Shown here piece by piece: positions 1-8,323 of a stretch of DNA of 48,794 bases. The DNA lies in NCBI GenBank assembly GCA_022705425.1, contig JAKJEM010000003.1, positions 113,249 to 162,042 of the forward strand, given 5' to 3'. A program made the position numbers and the translations under genes. Source of the DNA: Planctomycetota bacterium. Its GTDB lineage: Bacteria; Planctomycetota; Brocadiia; CAIUPP01. Position 1 is the first letter of the stretch. Each line of letters opens with the position of its first letter. The notes below the pieces were generated by a model. The model was given only the letters and a program-made list of their open reading frames with translations, was not told where the DNA came from and made no database searches.

Positions 1-672
1 GTGTGCCTGGGCGGTACTATCGTCGGGCGCGCCTCCGATGCGCCGGCCGCCTACCGGGCGCGCGTCATCCCCGCCCTGCGCGAAGCGACGGGCGACCCGC
101 GCTGGCGTCGCGCCAAGGACCTCTTCGACGCCGCGCAGAATCTCGACGACCTGGCGCACGTGGCGGCGCAGCTCGACCTGGCCGCGCGCGGCCTGATCAA
201 GATCGCCCAGGACTTCCGTCTGCTGGGTTCGGGGCCCGAGGGCGGACTGGGCGAGCTCCGGTTGCCGGCCATGCAGCCGGGGTCGTCCATCATGCCGGGC
301 AAGGTCAACCCCGTCATCCCGGAGTTCCTCATCCAGGCGGGTTTCCAGGTTATCGGGGCGAACGCCGCGTGCCTGGCGGCGGTGGACCACGGGGAACTGG
401 ACCTGAACGTCTGGGAGAGCGCCGTCGTCTGCAACGTCCTTGATGCCATGGAAATCCTGGAGGTCGCGGTGACGCGCTTCGATCGCGACTGCGTCCGGGG
501 GTTCACCGTTGCGGCGGAGGCGAACGCCCGGCACGTCGAGTCGCTCATCCCGCTTCTGACCCGCCTGATGCATCGGCACGGCTACTCGAAAGTCAGCGAC
601 GCCTGCAAAGCGGGCCGGGGTGACCCGGCGCGCATCCGGCGCGAACTCCGGGCCCGCGCCCTGACGGAGTGA
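1..672 (+). CDS. Aspartase/fumarase superfamily lyase, C-terminal part (5' end outside window)
   Basis: This is the C-terminal 223 residues of a class II fumarase/aspartate ammonia-lyase family enzyme. The superfamily signature GSSIMPGKVNP is intact at about residues 95-105, and this loop carries the catalytic serine in the family. The following stretch (VIPE, then GELDLNVWE) reads more like aspartase than fumarase, so reversible deamination of aspartate to fumarate is the best guess. The open frame runs to the window edge and the first residues (LGGTIVG) match an internal part of the fold, so the GTG at position 1 is not the true start; about half the protein is missing. It ends 156 bp before the RNase III gene. 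Family certain, substrate uncertain. Confidence 0.85.
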   Translation: MCLGGTIVGRASDAPAAYRARVIPALREATGDPRWRRAKDLFDAAQNLDDLAHVAAQLDLAARGLIKIAQDFRLLGSGPEGGLGELRLPAMQPGSSIMPGKVNPVIPEFLIQAGFQVIGANAACLAAVDHGELDLNVWESAVVCNVLDAMEILEVAVTRFDRDCVRGFTVAAEANARHVESLIPLLTRLMHRHGYSKVSDACKAGRGDPARIRRELRARALTE

Positions 673-692
673 GCGGACGCGCGGACGACGCC

Positions 693-721
693 TTGCGCTG
701 CTGGGCGGCGCGGCGTATATT
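693..721 (+). promoter_or_regulatory. Candidate sigma-70 promoter for rnc
   Basis: TTGCGC at 693-698 and TATATT at 716-721 are separated by exactly 17 bp in the gap between the lyase and rnc. The -10 box matches five of six consensus bases. A start near 728 would give a leader of about 100 nt. Seen in sequence only. Confidence 0.5.
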
Positions 722-828
722 AGCCGTAACGCGACAGCGACGTTGCCGGAAGACCGGGCGTTCCGCGATTTCAGCCCTCGCGCGCGGAGGCTCAAACCGC
801 CGAACGCCGCATCGCAGCGAAGGATGGC

Positions 829-1572
829 ATGAGCGACGAACGCCTGGACGCTCTCGAAGCGGCCTTGGGGTATCGGTTCCGCGACCGCACACTGTTGATC
901 CACGCCCTGACGCACTCCTCCCGCAAGGCGGAACTCAGCTACAGCAATGAACGGCTGGAGTTCCTGGGAGACGCCATCCTCGGTTGCGCCGTGTCCGAGG
1001 ACCTGTACCGCCGCTTCCCGGACTACGCGGAGGGGGAGTTGACGCGGATCAAGTCCACCGTGGTCAGCCGCGCCAGCCTGGCGCGAGCGGCCAGGGAGCT
1101 GGACCTGGGGGCCTGCCTGATCGTCGCCAAGGGCGTGGCCGCGCCCTGCGAGGACGAGCAGCCGACCCACAACGGTCTTCCGGCCTCGTTGATCTCCAAC
1201 GCCTTTGAGGCCGTCATCGGGGCGCTCTATCTCGACGGCGGCTGGGAGGCGGCGCGCGAGTTCGTGCTACGGCAGCTCCGCGAGCCGATCGAGCGCGCCC
1301 GGAAGCTTGCCGGCATCCACAACTTCAAGTCAACGCTCCAGGAGCGAGTGCAACGGGACATGGGGGCGACGCCGGAATACCGCGTGGTGTCGGAGGAGGG
1401 TCCCGATCACGTGAAGTCCTTCTCCGTGGTCACCGTCATCCGCGGACGCGAGTACGGCGCGGGCGAGGGCCGGACGAAGAAGACCGCTGAGCAGCAGGCG
1501 GCGAAACTGACGCTGGAGATGCTCGGGGTCGAGGGCGAGAATGCCGCCGCCGACCCGGCGGAGAACGGTTGA
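829..1572 (+). CDS. rnc: Ribonuclease III
   Basis: Endoribonuclease that cleaves double-stranded RNA during rRNA maturation and mRNA turnover; acts as a homodimer in the cytoplasm. The 247 residues show the RNase III signature ERLEFLGDA at residues 41-49, a second acidic site in NAFEAVIGALYLDGG near residue 124, and a C-terminal double-stranded RNA binding domain from about residue 165 to 232 ending in the typical KKTAEQQAA helix. Length and domain order are normal for the family. The ATG has an AAGGA ribosome binding site about 6 nt upstream. The gene follows a candidate promoter at 693-721 and faces a convergent small gene across a hairpin at 1593-1626. Confidence 0.96.
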   Translation: MSDERLDALEAALGYRFRDRTLLIHALTHSSRKAELSYSNERLEFLGDAILGCAVSEDLYRRFPDYAEGELTRIKSTVVSRASLARAARELDLGACLIVAKGVAAPCEDEQPTHNGLPASLISNAFEAVIGALYLDGGWEAAREFVLRQLREPIERARKLAGIHNFKSTLQERVQRDMGATPEYRVVSEEGPDHVKSFSVVTVIRGREYGAGEGRTKKTAEQQAAKLTLEMLGVEGENAAADPAENG

Positions 1573-1592
1573 ACGCGGCGGCGGAAAAGGGA

Positions 1593-1626
1593 CGGGGCGG
1601 ACCGGTTCGAATGCCGGTCCGCCCCG
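1593..1626. terminator. Bidirectional hairpin between convergent genes
   Basis: A perfect 13-bp stem (1593-1605 with 1614-1626) closes an 8-nt loop. It sits between the 3' ends of rnc and the convergent small gene. On the minus strand it is followed by a short T-rich run (CCTTTTCC), so it could serve as an intrinsic terminator in that direction; on the plus strand there is no T tract. The TTCGAA loop resembles a tRNA T-loop by chance, but no tRNA is present. Confidence 0.5.
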
Positions 1627-1650
1627 CGAATCAAGACGGCGAACGCCGCG

Positions 1651-2025
1651 CTACAGCTTGAGCTTGCCCATGCCGCCGCCCAGGTTGCCCAGGTCCGGCG
1701 GAGGCAGGTCGCCCGGCGTGACGATGCGGTTCTGCGATCGGCGGCGCAGTTCGTTCAACTCGCTCTGAAGCTCGCGCTTGGCCGCCTCGACTTCAGCCTC
1801 GGCGCGGGCGTTGAACTTGCCGAAGGCCTCCTGGACGCCGGTGGCTTCGATCTCGAAGGTCACGGGAATGCTCTGCACGCCCATCGGCGTCTGGAGGCCC
1901 AGGCTCACGCGGCCGATGAACTTCTTCACGCTCCCGTCGAGGGACGTGATCTGTTCGACCTGCTTGACCGGGAATTTCTGGTCCTGTTCGTTCTCTTCGA
2001 AGAACTCCTCGCGCTTGTAGATCAT
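1651..2025 (-). CDS. Small protein of unknown function with coiled-coil C-terminal half
   Basis: A 124-residue protein I do not recognise. The N-terminal 60 residues alternate charged and hydrophobic residues (IYKREEFFEENEQDQKF, later KKFIGRVSLGLQT) as in a small beta domain. A helical, Glu/Ala/Arg-rich stretch that could form a coiled coil follows, then a short Pro/Gly-rich tail. There is no signal peptide. I chose the ATG at 2025 because GAGG lies 9 nt upstream of it; the in-frame ATG at 2034 directly abuts the same GAGG, and the longer open frame lacks a ribosome binding site. It is divergent from the macroglobulin gene and convergent with rnc. GC3 is high, as in its neighbours, so it looks genuinely coding. 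Confidence 0.75.
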   Translation of the reverse strand: MIYKREEFFEENEQDQKFPVKQVEQITSLDGSVKKFIGRVSLGLQTPMGVQSIPVTFEIEATGVQEAFGKFNARAEAEVEAAKRELQSELNELRRRSQNRIVTPGDLPPPDLGNLGGGMGKLKL

Positions 2026-2193
2026 CGTCTTCATCCTCAAGAGGGGAAATGGCCTCAAGTCTTCCTAGCGTACCCGGACGAAGCCGAAAACACAAGTTGA
2101 AGAGCCGGCAGCGTCGCGGGGCGAACCGTTCGACCGGTTCATGCGTCTAAGACGGCGTGGCCGCGGCGGCAGAAACGAGTGAAAGGGAAGACC

Positions 2194-5100
2194 ATGGGCG
2201 CGTGGCGATCGGCAACGGCGGCGTTGGCGGGTGTGCTGGCCCTGGTGATGCTCGACGCGACCGCGCAGCGGGCGGCCCTTCCCACCCGCGAGCGCGCGGC
2301 GCAGTTGCAGAAGGACGGCCACTGGCAGGAGGCCTATGACGTCCTCCTCCGGCTCGTTCTCGACGCGCCGCGCGGCGACGCGCGAACCCCGGAGGACTTG
2401 AGGCAAGCCGTGCAGTGCCTGCAGCGCCTGGGTCGGATCGCCGAGTTCGACGATCTCATCGAGAAGGCCGTCCTCGTCCACGCGCAATCCGGCCCCGTGC
2501 TGGCCGAGGCGGGCCGGCTCTGCGCCGAAACGGAGCATAACGGATTCATCGTCGCCGGGAAGTTCGAACGCGGCGGGCGGCGCGGGGGCGGGGCGTGGGT
2601 GAACTCGCGCGAACGCGACCGCGCGCGCGCCCTGCAACTGATGGAAGCGGCCATGACCCGACCGGACCCGGCGGGCGGGAACTGGCCCACGGCGGACTTC
2701 CACCGGCGGCTGGGTCGTGTGCTGCTCGGAGGACGGGGTTACGACGAGGCGTGGCGGCTTCAGTACCGAACGGACCTGGCGGCGCTGCCCGACTACGAGG
2801 AGGGGTACTATCATTACGGCGGCGCCGGGCGCGGCGCGCCGGTGAATGAGGACGGGACGCCGGTCTATCACAGGCTGCCGCCCTCCTGGGCCGACGCGCA
2901 GAGCGATGGCGAGCGCTGGCGCTGGGCGCTGGGGCAGATGGCGGCTCTGGGGCTTGACCGCGAGGCCCGGCGCGAGTTCGCCGCCTTCCTCGACCACCAG
3001 TTCGGCGTCCGCACCCTGGCGGGGCAGGCATGGATGCAGCGCGACGCCGAGGACGACACGCGCAAGGACGAAAGCGGCGTCTGGGCGCTTCACACGCTGG
3101 CGGAGGACGAGACGATCGCCCGTCTCGCCTGCGGCGTCCGGCGCTTCCGGATGCCCGACGAGTTCAACTTCATCCGCCTCTACCAGGACCTCGGCGCAAC
3201 GCCGGGCGCCTGGCAGGATCAGGCGCTCGACGCGCTGGCGGGAATCTTCGAAGACCGTCGCCAGTACCCTCGCGCCGCCGAATACTGGCGGCTGAGCATT
3301 CAGCTCCGCCCCGAGGAGCGCAAGACGCGCCGGCTGGAGCAGATCGTCGCAAACTGGGGGGCGTTCGAGCCCTTCTCCACGCAGCCGGCCGACGGACGGG
3401 GCGCCACCTTCGATTTCCGCTTCCGCAATGGGAAGGCCGTGTCCTTCGAGGCGCACGAAGTCCTTGTCCCCCGCCTGCTGGAGGACGTCAAGACCTACCT
3501 CAAGTCGAACCCGAACCAGGTGGACTGGAGCCGCCTGAACCTGGGGGACCTGGGGCATCAGCTTGTGACGAAGGAGCAGCGGCAGTACCTGGGGCGCAAG
3601 GCGGCGGAATGGCGTCTCGACCTCGATCCGCGTCCGATGCACTTCGACCGGCGCGTCACGGTGCAGACGCCGCTGGTCCGGGCCGGCGCCTATCTTATTA
3701 CGGCAAAGATGGAAGGCGGCAACACGAGCGAGGCGGTCCTGTGGGTCGCCGACACCGCCCTCGTCAAGAAGCCCATGCCGGAGGGGGCGATAGTCTTCGT
3801 GGCCGATGCCGTCACCGGCGCGCCGGTGGCCGGCGCCGCGCTGGATTTCTTCGGCTACCGGCAGCAGTGGGTGGAGAACCTCTTGACGCGCGGGGGGCGG
3901 TTCGTCGTCTATACGGAGCAGTTCGGCGCGCGCGCCGATGGCGATGGCCTGGCGTTCGTCCGAAACGCCGACGAGCGGGGTCACCAGTGGCTCATTACCG
4001 CCACCACGCCGGAGGGCCGTCTCGCGTACCACGGGTTCACCGGCCTCTGGCGCGCCGGATACCACGATGCGCAGTACAACGAGGACAAGCTCTACCTCAT
4101 CACCGACCGCCCCGTCTATCGCCCGCAGCAGCCGGTGAAGTTCAAGGCATGGCTGACGCGCGCACAATACGACCGCGAAGGCGATTCCCCCTTCGCCGGG
4201 CGAACCCTGCGCGTCGAAATCCTCAACCCGCGCGGCGAGAAGGTCCTCGAGAAGAGCTACGTCGCCGACGCCTGGGGCGGCATTGACGGCGAGTTCCTGC
4301 CCGGCGCGGAGGCCACGCTCGGCGTCTATCGCATCCAGGTGGTGGACTTCGGCGGGGGGAACTTCCGCGTGGAGGAGTACAAGAAGCCGGAGTTCGAGGT
4401 CAAGGTGGACGCGCCCGCCGAGCCGGTGATGCTGGGCGAGCGCCTCTCCGCAAAGGTTGCCGCAGCGTACTACTTTGGCGGCCCGGTAACGGAGGCGAAG
4501 GTCAAGTACAAGGTGCTGCGCCACGAGCACAGCGCGCGCTGGTACCCCCGGATGTACTGGGACTGGTTCTACGGGCCGGGGTATTGGTGGTTCGCGTACG
4601 ACTACACCTGGTATCCGGGGTGGCGGCACTGGGGCTGCCCGCGACCGGCCTTCCGCTGGCGGGGGTGGCATCGCGAGCCGCCGCCGGAGGTCGTGGCGGA
4701 GGGCGAGGCGACCATCGGACACGATGGAACGCTCCGAATAGACATTGACACCGCGCCGGCGAAGGCGGCCTACGGCGACATGGACCACCGTTACGAGATC
4801 ACCGCCGAGGTGACCGATCGCTCGCGGCGGACGATCGTCGGCAACGGGTCGGTGCTGGTGGCGCGCAAGCCGTTCAAGGTCCATGCCTGGGTGGACCGGG
4901 GTCACTATCGGGCGGGCGACACCGTTCAAGCCCACTTCGCGGCGCAGACGCTCGACCAGAAGCCGGTGCAGGGACGCGGCGAACTGCGGTTGCTGAAGAC
5001 GGTCTGGCGCGGGGACGCCGCGCCGGAGGAACGCCTGGCGCACCGGTGGGAGCTTGATACCGACGCGGAGGGCCGCGCGCGCGCGCAGATCGTCGCGGCG

Positions 5101-8100
5101 CAGCCGGGGCAGTACCGCTTGAGCTACCGCGTCACCGACGCCAAAGGCCGCGCGATCGAGGGCGGCTACGTCTTCTGCGTGGCCGGCGAAGGGCTCGACG
5201 CAAAGGACTTCCGTTTCAATGAGATCGAACTCGTGCCCGACCGGCGCGAGTACCGGCCCGGCGAGCGGGTGGACCTGCGCGTGAACACGGCGCGCCCCAA
5301 CGCCACGGTGCTTCTCTTCCTTCGCCCGGCGAATGGCGTCTATCTGGCCCCCAAGGTCCTTCGCCTGACCGGTGTCTCGACGCCGCAGGCCATCGAAATC
5401 TCGGCGAAGGACATGCCCAACTTCTTCGTCGAAGCGGTGACGGTGTCCGGCGGCAGAGTCCACAGCGAAACGCGCGAAATCATCGTTCCCCCGGAGAGCC
5501 GCGTGGTCAACGTCGAGGTGCTGCCCTCAGCCCGGGAGTACCGGCCCGGCGAGGAGGCCCGCGTGCGGCTGAAGCTGACCGACCTGGCCGGCGCGCCCTT
5601 TGTCGGTACGATGGTCGTGGCGTTGTACGACAAGGCCGTCGAGTACGTCAGCGGCGGCTCCAACGTCCCCGAGATCCGCGAGTTCTTCTGGAAGTGGCGG
5701 CGGCAGCACCATCCGCAGACGGAGAGCAGCCTCGACCGGCGTTCGTGGAACCTCGTGCGTCCGAAGGAGATCGGCATGAGTCTTCTGGGCCTCTTCGGCG
5801 GCGAGGCGCCCGAAGGCGCCGGGCGCGGTGCGGCCCGGAGCAAGGGAGCCCGTGAGGCATCGGCGCGGAACTTCTTCGGCGGCGCAGACGCCTTGGCCGA
5901 AGGCGCAGTACCGACCGCGAGCGCGCCGATGGCGCTGCGCAAGAGCGCCATGGCCGATGAGGCAAAGGCGGAGGACGGCGAAGCGCCGATGGCCGAGACG
6001 ACCGTCCGGACCCGCTTTGCCGACACCGCGCTGTGGGTGGCCGCCCTGGCCACAAAGCCCGACGGTACGGCGGAGGTGACGGTGAAGATGCCGGAGAACT
6101 TGACCACGTGGAAGGCGCGCGTGTGGGCGATGGGCGGCGGCGCGCGCGTCGGCGAGGGAGCCGCCGAAGTCCTGACGACGAAGAACCTCGTGCTCCGCCT
6201 TCAGGCGCCGCGCTTCTTCGTCGAGAAGGACGAAGTCGTCCTCAGCGCCAACGTTCACAACTACCTCAAGACGAAGAAGCGCGTGCGCGTGGAGTTGCAG
6301 GTTCCCTCCGAACGGCTCACGCTGTTGCAGCCGGAACTGGACATCAGCAGCAACACGCGGATGCACCGGGGGGTGCGCAGCGTCGAGATCGCCCCCGGCG
6401 GCGAGGCGCGCGTGGACTGGCGCGTGCGCGTCCGGAGTCCGGGCGAGGCCTTCGTCCGCATGAAGGCCCTCACCGACGAGGAATCCGACGCGATGGAGAT
6501 GAAGTTCCCCGTTTACGTCCACGGCATATTGAAGACGGAGAGCTGGAGCGGTGTCATCCGGCCCAACGGCGAGCGCGCGAGCCTCGATATCCGCGTGCCC
6601 GCCGAGCGTCGCCCGGAGCAGACGCGCCTGGAAATCCGCTACTCGCCGACCCTCGCCGGCGCCATGGTGGATGCGCTGCCGTACTTGCTGGAATACCCCT
6701 ACGGCTGCACGGAGCAGACGCTCAACCGCTTCCTGCCCGCCGTGGTCACGCAGCAGACGCTGCTGCGCATGGGTCTGGACTTGCAGGACATCCGGAAGAA
6801 GCGCGCCAACCTCAACGCGCAGGAGCTGGGCGACGATGCCGAACGCGCCCGGCAGTGGAAGCGCCTCGCGTCCGAGGCGGTCTTCGACCCCGACGCCATG
6901 CGCGACATCGTCCGCGCCGGCGTCAACCGCCTCGCCTCGATGCAGTGCGCCGACGGCGGATGGGGCTGGTTCAGCGGCTGGGGGGAGCGCTCCTGGCCCC
7001 ACACGACCTCCGTCGTCGTCCACGGGCTGCACCTGGCGCGCGCCAACGGCGTTACGCTCCCCGATGCGATGCTCGAACGGGGCGTGGAGTGGCTCAAGAA
7101 CCACCAGATCGAGCAGGTGCGGCGGCTGCAGAATTGGGAGAAGGAGCTCGAACCGCGCAAGCGCTACGCCGACGCCGAGGATGCGCTGGTCTTCAGCGTC
7201 CTCGCCGAAGAGAAGCACGACCACCCCGCCATGCGCGAGTTCCTCTATCGCGACCGCAATGAACTGCCCGTCTATGCCAAGTGCCTTTTCGCCCTCGCTG
7301 CCCACCGCGTCGGCGATGTCGAGAAGCGCGACATGCTCCGGCGGAACGTGGAGCAGTTCCTGGCGCGGGACGATGAGAACCAGACGGCCTACCTGCGGAT
7401 GCCGGAGAACAACCGGTGGTGGTTCTGGCACGGCAGCGAGATCGAGGCCATGGCCGCGTACCTGAAGCTCCTCGCCGCCGTCGAACCGAAGGGCGACACC
7501 GCCCCGCGCCTCGTCAAGTACCTCGTCAACAACCGCAAGCACGCCACCTACTGGAACAGCACCCGCGACACGGCCTTCTGCATCGAGGCCTTCGCCGACT
7601 ACCTGGCCGCCAGCGGCGAGGACCGGCCCGACATGACCCTGACCGTGCGGGTGGATGGCGCGCCGGTCAAGACCGTTGCGATCAACGCCGGGAATCTCTT
7701 CAGCTTCGACAACCGGGCGCTGCTCGAAGGCGAGCGCCTGGCCGCCGGCGCGCACCGAATCGAGCTGGTCCGTCAGGGTGTCGGCCCCGTGTACTTCAAC
7801 GCCTGGCTGACCAACTTCACCCTGGAAGACCCCATCACGCGCGCCGGTCTGGAGATCAAGGTGACACGGAAGTTCTACAAACTCCAGCGCGTCGAGAAGA
7901 CGATCAAGGCCGAAGGCACAGGCGGACGCGCGCTCGATCAGCGCGTCGAGAAGTTCGAGCGCATCGCGCTGCCGGACCCGGCCCTGCTCAAGAGCGGCGA
8001 TTTCGTCGAGGTCGAGCTCGAGATCGAAAGCAAGAACGACTATGAGTACGTCGTTTTCGAGGACATGAAGCCGGCAGGCTTCGAGCCGGTGGAGGTGCGC

Positions 8101-8322
8101 AGCGGCTATACGCAGAACGCGATGGGCGCGTACGTCGAGTTCCGAGACGAGCGCGTCGTCTTCTTTGTCCGGGCTCTGGCGCGCGGGACGCACAGCGTCG
8201 CCTATCGCGTCCGCGCCGAGATCCCCGGCCTCTTCAGCGCCCTGCCGGCCCGCGGCAGCGCCATGTACGCGCCGGAACTCAAGGCGAACTCGGACGAGAC
8301 GAAGGTGCGGATCGAGGACTGA
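2194..8322 (+). CDS. Bacterial alpha-2-macroglobulin family protein
   Basis: Large secreted or lipid-bilayer-associated protease trap; in this family a protease cuts a bait region and is captured through a thioester. The 2042-residue protein starts with a signal-like segment (TAALAGVLALVMLDATA), then a helical TPR-like region to about residue 200, then many macroglobulin beta domains. The thioester motif GCTEQT is intact, with its Cys near residue 1505, followed by the alpha-toroid complement domain. Before it, an Ala/Gly-rich, charged, likely flexible stretch (nt 5790-6010) precedes RTRFADTALW and is a candidate bait region. Residues 783-825 are extraordinarily rich in Trp and Tyr. The ATG at 2194 has AAAGGGAAG upstream and is preferred to the GTG at 2179. 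It lacks a PBP1C partner gene, common in the E. coli-type pair, in this window. It ends 1 bp from the convergent phospholipase gene. Confidence 0.93.
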   Translation: MGAWRSATAALAGVLALVMLDATAQRAALPTRERAAQLQKDGHWQEAYDVLLRLVLDAPRGDARTPEDLRQAVQCLQRLGRIAEFDDLIEKAVLVHAQSGPVLAEAGRLCAETEHNGFIVAGKFERGGRRGGGAWVNSRERDRARALQLMEAAMTRPDPAGGNWPTADFHRRLGRVLLGGRGYDEAWRLQYRTDLAALPDYEEGYYHYGGAGRGAPVNEDGTPVYHRLPPSWADAQSDGERWRWALGQMAALGLDREARREFAAFLDHQFGVRTLAGQAWMQRDAEDDTRKDESGVWALHTLAEDETIARLACGVRRFRMPDEFNFIRLYQDLGATPGAWQDQALDALAGIFEDRRQYPRAAEYWRLSIQLRPEERKTRRLEQIVANWGAFEPFSTQPADGRGATFDFRFRNGKAVSFEAHEVLVPRLLEDVKTYLKSNPNQVDWSRLNLGDLGHQLVTKEQRQYLGRKAAEWRLDLDPRPMHFDRRVTVQTPLVRAGAYLITAKMEGGNTSEAVLWVADTALVKKPMPEGAIVFVADAVTGAPVAGAALDFFGYRQQWVENLLTRGGRFVVYTEQFGARADGDGLAFVRNADERGHQWLITATTPEGRLAYHGFTGLWRAGYHDAQYNEDKLYLITDRPVYRPQQPVKFKAWLTRAQYDREGDSPFAGRTLRVEILNPRGEKVLEKSYVADAWGGIDGEFLPGAEATLGVYRIQVVDFGGGNFRVEEYKKPEFEVKVDAPAEPVMLGERLSAKVAAAYYFGGPVTEAKVKYKVLRHEHSARWYPRMYWDWFYGPGYWWFAYDYTWYPGWRHWGCPRPAFRWRGWHREPPPEVVAEGEATIGHDGTLRIDIDTAPAKAAYGDMDHRYEITAEVTDRSRRTIVGNGSVLVARKPFKVHAWVDRGHYRAGDTVQAHFAAQTLDQKPVQGRGELRLLKTVWRGDAAPEERLAHRWELDTDAEGRARAQIVAAQPGQYRLSYRVTDAKGRAIEGGYVFCVAGEGLDAKDFRFNEIELVPDRREYRPGERVDLRVNTARPNATVLLFLRPANGVYLAPKVLRLTGVSTPQAIEISAKDMPNFFVEAVTVSGGRVHSETREIIVPPESRVVNVEVLPSAREYRPGEEARVRLKLTDLAGAPFVGTMVVALYDKAVEYVSGGSNVPEIREFFWKWRRQHHPQTESSLDRRSWNLVRPKEIGMSLLGLFGGEAPEGAGRGAARSKGAREASARNFFGGADALAEGAVPTASAPMALRKSAMADEAKAEDGEAPMAETTVRTRFADTALWVAALATKPDGTAEVTVKMPENLTTWKARVWAMGGGARVGEGAAEVLTTKNLVLRLQAPRFFVEKDEVVLSANVHNYLKTKKRVRVELQVPSERLTLLQPELDISSNTRMHRGVRSVEIAPGGEARVDWRVRVRSPGEAFVRMKALTDEESDAMEMKFPVYVHGILKTESWSGVIRPNGERASLDIRVPAERRPEQTRLEIRYSPTLAGAMVDALPYLLEYPYGCTEQTLNRFLPAVVTQQTLLRMGLDLQDIRKKRANLNAQELGDDAERARQWKRLASEAVFDPDAMRDIVRAGVNRLASMQCADGGWGWFSGWGERSWPHTTSVVVHGLHLARANGVTLPDAMLERGVEWLKNHQIEQVRRLQNWEKELEPRKRYADAEDALVFSVLAEEKHDHPAMREFLYRDRNELPVYAKCLFALAAHRVGDVEKRDMLRRNVEQFLARDDENQTAYLRMPENNRWWFWHGSEIEAMAAYLKLLAAVEPKGDTAPRLVKYLVNNRKHATYWNSTRDTAFCIEAFADYLAASGEDRPDMTLTVRVDGAPVKTVAINAGNLFSFDNRALLEGERLAAGAHRIELVRQGVGPVYFNAWLTNFTLEDPITRAGLEIKVTRKFYKLQRVEKTIKAEGTGGRALDQRVEKFERIALPDPALLKSGDFVEVELEIESKNDYEYVVFEDMKPAGFEPVEVRSGYTQNAMGAYVEFRDERVVFFVRALARGTHSVAYRVRAEIPGLFSALPARGSAMYAPELKANSDETKVRIED

Positions 8323-8323
8323 T

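Noticed and set aside
1600..1620. tRNA T-arm look-alike (GGTTCGAAT)
   Set aside because: The loop is 8 nt and no acceptor, D or anticodon arm lies upstream; it is the loop of a convergent terminator hairpin.
2065..5463. Very long open frame on the minus strand (1132 codons)
   Set aside because: It lies wholly antisense to the macroglobulin gene, reads as Arg/Pro/Val/Leu-rich noise from a GC-rich third-position shadow, and has no domain or ribosome binding site.
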